Source of the DNA: Alphaproteobacteria bacterium UBA4588
GTDB taxonomy: Bacteria; Pseudomonadota; Alphaproteobacteria; Rhodobacterales; Rhodobacteraceae
Length of the DNA stretch: 64,000 nt
Direction of reading: 5' to 3'
NCBI GenBank assembly: GCA_905182195.1
Contig: CAJJAW010000005.1
Span: forward strand, 372,001-436,000
Made by a program: the position numbers and the translations under genes. The notes below the pieces were generated by a model. The model was not told the DNA's origin. It searched no databases and worked only from the letters and a program-made list of their open reading frames with translations. Of this stretch, positions 52,544 to 59,739 are shown one piece after another (the first letter of the stretch is position 1; each line of letters begins with the position of its first letter).

Positions 52544-54310
52544 ATGACTGAGACACCTGCATACCAAGTGTTGGCGCGCAAATATCGCCCAGAGACCTTT
52601 GCGGACCTCGTCGGCCAAGACGCCATGGTGCAAACCCTACGCAATGCTTTTGAGGCCGAGCGTATCGCCCAAGCATTTGTAATGACAGGGATCAGAGGCA
52701 CTGGTAAAACTACAACTGCTCGCATCATAGCCAAGGGCATGAATTGCATCGGTACTGATGGCACTAGTGGTCCAACCGTTGATCCTTGTGGATCATGCGA
52801 ACATTGCACCTCTATCATGGAGGGCCGTCATGTTGATGTCATGGAGATGGATGCCGCCAGCAGGACAGGCGTAGGTGACATCCGAGAAATTATTGACTCA
52901 GTAGCCTACAGGGCTGCCTCAGCACGCTACAAGATCTATATCATCGATGAAGTTCACATGCTGTCTACCAATGCATTTAACGCATTGCTAAAAACGCTAG
53001 AAGAGCCTCCAGCGCATGTTAAATTCATTTTTGCCACAACAGAAATCCGCAAAGTGCCCGTAACAGTTTTGTCGCGCTGCCAAAGATTTGACCTGCGGCG
53101 CATCGAACCAGATGTCATGATTGCTCTCCTTCAAAAAGTTGCCAAGTCTGAAGGTGCAGAAATTACTGATGAGGCTTTGGCTCTGATAACCCGTGCAGCA
53201 GAGGGCTCAGCCCGCGATGCGCAATCTTTGCTCGACCAAGCCATTTCACATGGCGCAGGCGAGACCTCAGCGGAACAGGTGCGCGCAATGTTAGGCTTGG
53301 CGGATCGTGGTCGGGTTTTGGATCTATTCGATCTTATCCTGCGTGGTGATGCTGCGGGCGCTTTGGGCGAACTTTCAGGCCAGTATGCGGCCGGAGCCGA
53401 CCCAATGGCTGTGCTGCGTGATCTGGCAGAAGTAAGCCACTGGGTGAGCGTGATAAAAATAACTCCTGATGCAGCAGACGATCCAACGGTCTCACCAGAT
53501 GAACGCAACCGGGGCCGGATGATGGCAGAAGATTTGCCGATGCGAGTGCTCAGCCGTATGTGGCAAATGTTGCTGACTTCTCTAGAAGAAGTTGGCCGTG
53601 CACCCAATGCGATGATGGCAGCCGAAATGGCCGTGATACGCTTCACCCATGTCGCAGATTTACCCACACCAGATGACCTGATACGGAAACTGCAAAATAC
53701 CCACGCGCCCATTGCCCCACCGCAGGGCACGTCTTCCTCCAGCAACAGCGTGCAGCCGACCACAACCGAAGCGATGGGATCTCAGAAAAGCCATAATAAT
53801 CACCTACACGTTCCGCAAATGTCCTCTAATTCTGGCGCGACAAAGGCCCTAGCAACTGAGCCCTCATCAGAAGCATTGGCCCGCTTTGCGCGATTTGAAG
53901 ATGTGCTGGACCTCATTCGCCATCATCGCGACGTAAAACTCTTGGTAGATGTGGAGACTGCTTTACAATTAATTAGCTACTCACCCGGGCGCATAGAATT
54001 TGAGCCAACACAAAACGCCCCAAAAGATTTGGCACAGCGCCTTGGCAGCAGATTGCAAACGTGGACAGCTAACCGTTGGGCTGTATCCATAGGTAATAAT
54101 GGGGCCAAAACCATCGCAGAGCTACGCGATACTGCTGCCAATGCTCTCAAACTGGAAGCACAAGCACATCCCTTGGTTCAAGCTGTCCTTATCGCATTTC
54201 CAAGAGCAGAAATAACAGAAATACGCACAGACAAAGATATTGCCTCAGAAGCACAGGCCCAGGCCTTGCCAGAAGTCGAGGACGAATGGGATCCTTTTGA
54301 CGACGAATAA
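52544..54310 (+). CDS. dnaX: DNA polymerase III subunit gamma/tau
   Basis: Clamp-loader ATPase and scaffold of the replisome, 588 residues. Walker A GIRGTGKTTTARI, a zinc-binding set of Cys (C-x9-C-x2-C-x2-C around DPCGSCEHC), Walker B DEVHMLSTNAFNALLKTLEEPP, and the SRC motif VLSRCQRFDLRRI. The tau-specific C-terminal part from about residue 375 has a Ser/Thr/Gln-rich linker and ends in EDEWDPFDDE. The frame is open upstream of ffs sequence, but the ATG at 52544 after CGAGGGA is right for the family. First of dnaX-ybaB-recR. Confidence 0.96.
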   Translation: MTETPAYQVLARKYRPETFADLVGQDAMVQTLRNAFEAERIAQAFVMTGIRGTGKTTTARIIAKGMNCIGTDGTSGPTVDPCGSCEHCTSIMEGRHVDVMEMDAASRTGVGDIREIIDSVAYRAASARYKIYIIDEVHMLSTNAFNALLKTLEEPPAHVKFIFATTEIRKVPVTVLSRCQRFDLRRIEPDVMIALLQKVAKSEGAEITDEALALITRAAEGSARDAQSLLDQAISHGAGETSAEQVRAMLGLADRGRVLDLFDLILRGDAAGALGELSGQYAAGADPMAVLRDLAEVSHWVSVIKITPDAADDPTVSPDERNRGRMMAEDLPMRVLSRMWQMLLTSLEEVGRAPNAMMAAEMAVIRFTHVADLPTPDDLIRKLQNTHAPIAPPQGTSSSSNSVQPTTTEAMGSQKSHNNHLHVPQMSSNSGATKALATEPSSEALARFARFEDVLDLIRHHRDVKLLVDVETALQLISYSPGRIEFEPTQNAPKDLAQRLGSRLQTWTANRWAVSIGNNGAKTIAELRDTAANALKLEAQAHPLVQAVLIAFPRAEITEIRTDKDIASEAQAQALPEVEDEWDPFDDE

Positions 54311-54372
54311 CCAGATACTTATAGCCGTGGCTCATACCCGCGCACCGATCTAACTTTAAATGGGGTAACAAT

Positions 54373-54717
54373 ATGCTAAACGGACTTGGTGGTCTCGGCG
54401 ATATGACCAAAATGATGAAAACAGCCCAAGAAATGCAAGGCAAGATGGCTCAAATGCAAGACGATTTGGCTAATATCAGCATCACTGGCGAAAGTGGTGC
54501 TGGTTTGGTCACTGCAACAGCAAATGCCAAGGGCGTTTTGACCGGTCTGAATATTGATGCAAGCATTTTCGATCCTAATGAAAAAGAAGTAGTTGAGGAT
54601 CTGATCCTGGCCGCGATCAAGGATGCACAGTCTAAAGCTGCAGACAGATCAGCATCAGAGATGCAGCGACTGCAGCAAAGCTTGGGCCTGCCCGCAGATA
54701 TACAGCTACCATTCTAA
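54373..54717 (+). CDS. ybaB: YbaB/EbfC family nucleoid-associated protein
   Basis: A 114-residue DNA-binding dimer usually encoded between dnaX and recR. The N-terminal helix MTKMMKTAQEMQGKMAQMQ, the central strands GLVTATANAKGVLTGLNID and the C-terminal helix with MQRLQQSLGLP match the family throughout. A run of Met and Gln in the N-terminal helix, after LGGLGDM, is typical of alphaproteobacteria. 62 bases after dnaX and 54 before recR, likely one operon. Confidence 0.95.
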   Translation: MLNGLGGLGDMTKMMKTAQEMQGKMAQMQDDLANISITGESGAGLVTATANAKGVLTGLNIDASIFDPNEKEVVEDLILAAIKDAQSKAADRSASEMQRLQQSLGLPADIQLPF

Positions 54718-54771
54718 GATGATCATCAATAATGCCCTAAACGCGGCGCATTTTGTGCTCAAGGTGATCCT

Positions 54772-55365
54772 ATGAACCACACTTCTAAAGATTTGGATCA
54801 CTTGATTGAGCTGATGGCAAAACTCCCAGGTTTGGGACCGCGTTCGGCCCGCCGTGCGGTTTTGCATATGATCAAGAAACGCGCCCTACTGATGACCCCT
54901 TTGGCCGATGTTCTTGCAGAGGTTGCAATCACTGTGCGTGAATGCTTGACTTGCGGCAACATCGGCACCTCTGACCATTGTGACATCTGCAAAAGTCCCA
55001 AGCGTTCCACTGGCGAGATTTGCGTGGTGGAAGATGTCTCAGATCTTTGGGCGATGGAACGCTCCGGCGTATTTAAGGGTCGCTACCATGTCTTGGGTGG
55101 CACATTATCAGCGCTAGATGCCATTGGACCAGACGAGCTGCGCATCCCCAGACTGTTGCAGCGTGTAATTGATGAGAATATTACAGAAGTGATATTAGCG
55201 CTCAACGCCACGGTAGATGGCCAAACAACAGCGCATTATATTGGAGATCAATTAGGCGAGGTAACCGTCTCCACCCTGGCTCAGGGTGTGCCAATCGGGG
55301 GCGAGTTAGATTATCTAGATGATGGCACCATTACCGCAGCTTTAAGAGCGCGTAAAACGCTCTGA
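54772..55365 (+). CDS. recR: Recombination mediator RecR
   Basis: Acts with RecO/RecF to load RecA at gaps. [20 protein letters not shown] is the helix-hairpin-helix, [16 protein letters not shown] is the C4 zinc finger, and [20 protein letters not shown] starts the Toprim domain with its conserved Glu and the Y-H-V-L-G-G motif. 197 residues, normal. AAGGTGATCC lies before the ATG. Last gene of the dnaX-ybaB-recR operon. Confidence 0.96.
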   Translation: MNHTSKDLDHLIELMAKLPGLGPRSARRAVLHMIKKRALLMTPLADVLAEVAITVRECLTCGNIGTSDHCDICKSPKRSTGEICVVEDVSDLWAMERSGVFKGRYHVLGGTLSALDAIGPDELRIPRLLQRVIDENITEVILALNATVDGQTTAHYIGDQLGEVTVSTLAQGVPIGGELDYLDDGTITAALRARKTL

Positions 55366-55374
55366 GACTATTAC

Positions 55375-55400
55375 AAAAAAAATGAGGCGGCCAAAGCCTC
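55375..55400 (-). terminator. Rho-independent terminator of trcR
   Basis: Read leftwards: GAGGC (55400-55396), a 7-base loop, GCCTC (55388-55384), then A and eight Ts (55382-55375). It lies about 30 bases after the trcR stop. On the plus strand the stem is not followed by Ts, so it serves mainly the leftward gene. Confidence 0.7.
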
Positions 55401-55430
55401 CCCAAACTTTATAGTTTTACGAAGCCGTTC

Positions 55431-56168
55431 TTAACTATCGCCACTTGGCAAATTGAAAAAGCTATCCGCGTCCAAAAGATCGCCATGCTGTCTTTCTTCT
55501 TCCTTTTCCCGGGCATCTGCCAATGTGAAGGTTTCTAGACCTGAGATTGACGCCGGAATACGTGGCTCATCTGACATACCCAAGCTTTGCTCGGTACCAA
55601 CCAAACGACGGCGGTCGTCATCTGACATTACTTCACCATCACGCAGCTTTTTAGCATTGGCTTTTTGAACCAACACGTCCAGTTCAGTTTGCTTACACAA
55701 ACCAAGCGCCACCGGGTCTATCGGATTGATGTTCGTTATGTTCCAATGGGTCCGCTCACGGATGGCCTGAATCGTAGGTTTGGTTGTACCTACTAGCTTG
55801 GATATTTGGCCATCGGAAAGCTCAGGATGAAATTTTACTAACCAGAGAATAGATGCTGGACGGTCTTGGCGTTTTGACAAAGGTGTATAGCGCGGGCCAC
55901 GACGTTTTTCTTCACCAACAGCCGCCGCATAAAACTTAAGCGATAGCTTGTAGAGCGGATCAGCTTGACCATTGTCAATTTCTTCTTGTGTCAACTGATT
56001 GTTGCTGATTGGGTCAAAGCCTTTGACACCTGCAGCAACATCCCCGTCCGCAATACCTTGCACTTCAAGCTCATGCATCTCAACAAAATCCGCAATTTGC
56101 TTGAAACTCAGGGTAGTATTGTCCACCAGCCATACTGCAGTGGCTTTTGCCATAATTGGTTTTGCCAT
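55431..56168 (-). CDS. trcR: Cell-cycle transcriptional regulator TrcR (DUF1013)
   Basis: A 245-residue protein of the DUF1013/TrcR family, specific to alphaproteobacteria. It starts MAKPIMAKATAVWLVDNTTL, and ILWLVKFHPELSDGQISKLV followed by GTTKPTIQAIRERTHWN is a helix-turn-helix-like block. The frame is open to 56255, but the ATG at 56168 has a perfect GGAGG and matches the family start. TrcR is reported as a cell-cycle-linked transcription regulator in Caulobacter-type bacteria; its regulon here is unknown. Confidence 0.92.
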   Translation of the reverse strand: MAKPIMAKATAVWLVDNTTLSFKQIADFVEMHELEVQGIADGDVAAGVKGFDPISNNQLTQEEIDNGQADPLYKLSLKFYAAAVGEEKRRGPRYTPLSKRQDRPASILWLVKFHPELSDGQISKLVGTTKPTIQAIRERTHWNITNINPIDPVALGLCKQTELDVLVQKANAKKLRDGEVMSDDDRRRLVGTEQSLGMSDEPRIPASISGLETFTLADAREKEEERQHGDLLDADSFFNLPSGDS

Positions 56169-56469
56169 TTCGGCCTCCATCCTAAACTTTAATCCCACAC
56201 ATAGCTTCCTCAACGCCTTGCAGCGGCCTCGGGTTTTGGCGAGACGAGTTACCATTTTTGGGGAACTTGCTGAGATGTATAATCTGTCCTAGCCAAAAGG
56301 GAAAGCCCCATGCACCGCTCGTGGGCGTCAGTGTTATTTTTACACTGTCACTTCTACAATAAGACAAGACTATTTGGATTTATAGCTTTCTGCTTTGCTA
56401 ACTCCCAAGAAACAGCCTCCAAGACTCTGTTGGATCCAACACCTGTTTCCCCAAAAAAGGATAACAAGC

Positions 56470-56811
56470 ATGATTAACCGAATTGGAACAACAGCTCGCG
56501 CAAGCAAAATTGTAAAGTACAATGGTGTAGCATATATTTCAGGCTAGGTAGCAGAGGGCGCCACAATTCAACAGCAAACCCTAGACTGCCTAGCAAAAAT
56601 TGATACTTTGCTTTTAGAGGCAGGCAGCAGCAGGACCCAAATACTGCGGGCCACAATTTGGCTTTCAAACATGAGCCACTTCTCAGGATTAAATGAGATA
56701 TGGAATGAATGGGTTCCAGAGGGTCACGCGCCTGCTCGCGCTTGCGGTGAAGCCAAATTGGCACGCACTGAACTCATGGTCGAAATCAGAATCGATGCAG
56801 CTTATAGTTAA
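56470..56811 (+). pseudogene. RidA (YjgF/UK114) family gene with in-frame amber codon
   Basis: 113 codons encode a RidA-family protein (enamine/imine deaminase fold) but codon 26 is TAG (56545-56547). The site falls in VAYISG-stop-VAEGATI, where the family has S-G-Q-V, so a single C-to-T change of CAG explains it. Downstream blocks are intact: QTLDCLAKIDTLLLEAGSS, TIWLSNMSHFSGLNEIWNEW and HAPARACGEAKLA (catalytic Arg) before LMVEIRIDA. Everything else looks functional, so the loss is recent, the codon is suppressed, or it is a sequence error. No ribosome-binding site as good as its neighbours'. Confidence 0.85.
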
Positions 56812-56902
56812 AAAACCTACTGAGATTAGCTCCCCACTCTTTGGAGAAAACCAATCTTCGGCGTGAGTACTTAGCAACAAGCAAAAGTAGGGCCAAAAGT
56901 TA

Positions 56903-57879
56903 TTAGATTTTTAGAACTATTTTTCCAATGTGTTGACCAGATTCCATCCTTTTGTGGGCTTCAGCGGCTTCAGAGATTTGGAATTCACTATCCATTACAG
57001 GCGCAATTCTATTCAACACCAAATGTGGCCATACTTTTTCTAGTAACGCACTTGCAATCTTAGCCTTCGCAAGATCACTTTGAGGGCGCAGCGTGGAGCC
57101 AGTTATTGATAAGCGTCGGGTCATCATTTGCACCAAATTCAGCGCAACTTTAGGCCCTTTCAAAAATGCAATCTGCACCAATCGACCATCATCGGCTAAG
57201 GCTTCCAAATTGCGCTGAATATAATCACCACCAACCATATCAAGGATCAAATCAACTCCACCGTAGGATTCCAACACATCTTCAAAAACTTCACTGCGAT
57301 AATTTATAACCCGCTCCGCACCAAGGTCTTTGCAGACTTGGCATTTTTCCTCAGACCCTGCCGTTGCAAAAACTCTTGCACCAAAGAGATGTGCCAATTG
57401 AATTGCGGTAGTTCCAATCCCCGATGAGCCGCCATGGACCAGAAACTTTTCTCCCACCCCTAATTTTCCACGTTGAAATACATTGGAGTAAACTGTGAAA
57501 AAGGTTTCCGGTAGGCAGGCCGCCTGCTTGAGAGAAAGACCCTGTGGTATGGGCAGACAATGATTAGCATGGGTTGCCGCATACTGCGCATAGCCTCCAC
57601 CAGGCAGCAATGCACAGACCTCATCCCCCACTGACCACTGTGTAACCCCAAGGCCTATCGCAGAAACTACGCCAGCCCCTTCAAGACCGGGCAAGTCACT
57701 TGCGCCCACAGGCGGATTATAGAGACCAGCTCGCTGCAACGTATCCGGACGATTTACACCAGCATAGGCCAGCTTGATCACCACCTCGCCTTGTCCAGGC
57801 GTCGGTACTGGCCGCCGGGTAAGTTGCAAGACATCTGGCCCACCGGAGCAACAATTTCAACAGCGATCATATTAGGCAT
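56903..57879 (-). pseudogene. NAD(P)H:quinone oxidoreductase (zeta-crystallin-like MDR) with 5' frameshift
   Basis: Zinc-independent medium-chain reductase of the quinone oxidoreductase/PIG3 group. VNRPDTLQRAGLYNPPVGAS, LPGLEGAGVV and the NADPH site VHGGSSGIGTTAIQLAHLFG are intact. An open frame starts only at a TTG at 57829 and lacks the first strand. In another frame an ATG at 57879 follows a strong GAAAGGAAAGG site and gives MPNMIAVEIVAP; adding one base within 57839-57844 joins it to GGPDVLQLTRRPVPTPG, the expected family start. The gene thus carries a one-base deletion near codon 13. It lies 31 bases after the COQ9 gene. Confidence 0.85.
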
Positions 57880-57910
57880 TATGGCCTTTCCTTTCAATTT
57901 ACAAAACCGA

Positions 57911-58591
57911 CTAGCCTTTAGGCCCACGGCCAGGCAGATCATCACGCACAACTGGCCGTTTAATTTTGCTCAGCAGCCACAGTGGACCAGCTAAAACGGC
58001 ACTCAACTGCTTGTTTGCACGAACCTGGCCCTTAGCTGTTTCGATTTGCATCACATTTTCAATGCGCCTGTCCAAAAAACTCCAAGTCTCTTCATATGAG
58101 GGGCTATCATCACCCAGCCAAAACAATACTGTCGCAGCATAAACCGCACTTAGGGTTGCACGTTTGCTGTACCAGTTCACGTCCTCAGACGTGTCACCGA
58201 GCGCCAACCAAATATTATCAGATGTACCCCAAATCAGCTTGGCACCATCAGCCACCAACAAGGGCAATGCGAACAGCGCAGATCCACGTCGTACCGCCTC
58301 TTTATTTTCAACTACCTCAAGCCGAAGGCGAACGGCCAGTGTTATTTTTTCCCTTATTTTAAGATTTTTCGTTGATGCAGCCTCATAAGCAACAAGCATG
58401 TCAGCATCACCCTGACGATGATAGGCAATCGCCAAATCAACTGCGCCACGTGGCGCCAGCAAAGCAGCCAAACTCGGGTCCATATTCAAATCAGCCACAG
58501 CACAATCAAAGCTTACTTGTGACCAACCATCAAAGACAACGTGTGGAAGGATCGCTACTAATAGATCAGATAGTCGCATTTCTAAAGTCAT
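57911..58591 (-). CDS. COQ9-family protein (ubiquinone biosynthesis accessory)
   Basis: COQ9 proteins bind lipids and assist the COQ7 hydroxylase in ubiquinone synthesis. The C-terminal half has the hallmark SEDVNWYSKRATLSAVYAAT with the W-Y-x-K-R core, followed by FWLGDDSPSYEETWSFLDRR. The ATG at 58591 with GGGGA before it is preferred over 58621. 226 residues. The quinone oxidoreductase gene follows on the same strand, so they may form an operon connected with quinones. Confidence 0.9.
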   Translation of the reverse strand: MTLEMRLSDLLVAILPHVVFDGWSQVSFDCAVADLNMDPSLAALLAPRGAVDLAIAYHRQGDADMLVAYEAASTKNLKIREKITLAVRLRLEVVENKEAVRRGSALFALPLLVADGAKLIWGTSDNIWLALGDTSEDVNWYSKRATLSAVYAATVLFWLGDDSPSYEETWSFLDRRIENVMQIETAKGQVRANKQLSAVLAGPLWLLSKIKRPVVRDDLPGRGPKG

Positions 58592-58679
58592 AAGGTCCCC
58601 TACATAAGCATAGCTAGACAAAACAGAAGCTCTGCGTTAATCAACGCACTCCTGCAATTATGCAATTTAAACTAGAAAG

Positions 58680-58693
58680 GTGGTGAAAACCAC
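58680..58693 (+). promoter_or_regulatory. Tetraloop hairpin covering the rpsU ribosome-binding site
   Basis: GTGGT (58680-58684) pairs with ACCAC (58689-58693) around a GAAA tetraloop, and the start codon follows at once. The Shine-Dalgarno segment AAGGTGG lies at the base of the stem, so folding would hide part of it. This could tune or autoregulate S21 translation. Confidence 0.4.
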
Positions 58694-58897
58694 ATGCAGG
58701 TTAGTGTTCGCGACAATAACGTCGATCAGGCCCTTCGGGCTATGAAGAAAAAGCTACAACGCGAAGGTGTATTTCGCGAAATGAAGCTCAAGCAACATTT
58801 CGAGAAACCATCTGAGAAAAAAGCACGGCAGAAAGCCGAAGGCATCAGTCGTACTCGTAAGCTGGCGCGCAAGAAAGCTCAAAGTGAGTCGGCATGA
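58694..58897 (+). CDS. rpsU: 30S ribosomal protein S21
   Basis: A 67-residue basic protein of the small subunit, involved in initiation. [20 protein letters not shown] is the conserved start; [20 protein letters not shown] and a basic tail follow. Length fits alphaproteobacterial S21. A hairpin covers the ribosome-binding site and a bidirectional terminator lies 44 bases after the stop. Monocistronic by its surroundings. Confidence 0.97.
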   Translation: MQVSVRDNNVDQALRAMKKKLQREGVFREMKLKQHFEKPSEKKARQKAEGISRTRKLARKKAQSESA

Positions 58898-58940
58898 GAT
58901 AACTCATACCGGCGGGCAACGCGCCCCGATACACAAAGAA

Positions 58941-58968
58941 AACCCCTACGTCAGCGTAGGGGTTTTTT
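58941..58968 (+). terminator. Bidirectional rho-independent terminator between rpsU and lrp
   Basis: AACCCCTACG (58941-58950) pairs perfectly with CGTAGGGGTT (58955-58964) around TCAG and is followed by a run of six Ts counted from 58963. On the opposite strand the stem is followed by TTTTCTTTG, so it can also end the leftward Lrp-family gene that stops at 58978... that gene lies upstream in its own direction, 10 bases away. Confidence 0.92.
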
Positions 58969-58977
58969 GATTTAATT

Positions 58978-59436
58978 TTAAAGAGGTATGGCTGTAGTTT
59001 TGAATATAGTACGAAGTGCAAAGCTAGATTGCATCTGAGTCACACCTGGTAATTGAGCAAGAAATTTGCGGTGGATTTTGGCAAAGTCTTCAGTATCCTT
59101 TGCCACCACTTTCAGCAAAAAATCAGCACTGCCTGCCATTAAATGGCACTCCAACACATCCGGAATAAGCGCAACCGCTTTTTCAAAATTAGCCAGCACC
59201 TCTTCATTTTGGCCACTTAGGGTAATTTCAACAAAAACAGTTGTCTGCCGATCCACCTTGCGCGGATCCAGCAAAGCCACATAAGCTTGAATGTAGCCCT
59301 CAGCCTCAAGTCGCCCAACCCTCCGGTGACAGGCCGAGGCTGACATGTTAACGTGGTCCGCCAAATCAGAATTTGAAATGCGTCCTTTGACCTGAAGTAC
59401 AGACAATAGCCGGCGATCTGTGGCATCTAATTTCAT
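58978..59436 (-). CDS. Lrp/AsnC family transcriptional regulator
   Basis: A 152-residue leucine-responsive-type regulator. The helix-turn-helix (LLSVLQVKGRISNSDLADHV then SASACHRRVGRLEAEGYI) is followed by the RAM/AsnC effector domain (VFVEITLSGQNEEVLANFEKA, then MAGSADFLLKVVAKDTEDF with the ligand-site G-x-x-D/D-F). The frame is open to 59538, but the ATG at 59436 gives MKLDATDRRLLSVLQ, the family start. Effector is probably an amino acid; the regulon is unknown. Confidence 0.94.
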   Translation of the reverse strand: MKLDATDRRLLSVLQVKGRISNSDLADHVNMSASACHRRVGRLEAEGYIQAYVALLDPRKVDRQTTVFVEITLSGQNEEVLANFEKAVALIPDVLECHLMAGSADFLLKVVAKDTEDFAKIHRKFLAQLPGVTQMQSSFALRTIFKTTAIPL

Positions 59437-59739
59437 AATTACGCCATTTCTTTCAATAATTGGACGTTTAACTGAATAATTTTCAAATTCTAAAACAAAA
59501 AAATATGATAATGACTTTCGCCAAAATGACCAGCCCATTACAAACGTTGCAGCGCATATTACTTCTCGACAGAGCCAAACAAATATCAGCTAATAATTAT
59601 TTTCAGGTCAACACGGATCACGACGGTTCTGGGTGCTTAGAACAAGGATAGAAACCCATTGCAGGTCAATACTCAGCTGGGCATTAGAAAAAATGAACGG
59701 CCTATAAAATAGCCCATGTGAGGAGTGCAATCAGGTAGT
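59437..59739. other. Intergenic region between lrp-type gene and pheT
   Basis: 303 bases upstream of the Lrp-family gene and downstream of pheT, both read leftwards. It holds the regulator's promoter region (AT-rich around 59440-59600). No gene, RNA or strong hairpin is seen. Confidence 0.4.

Noticed and set aside
52544-54310. Programmed frameshift in dnaX to make a gamma subunit
   Set aside because: No A-rich slippery heptamer with a following hairpin was noticed in the tau linker region.
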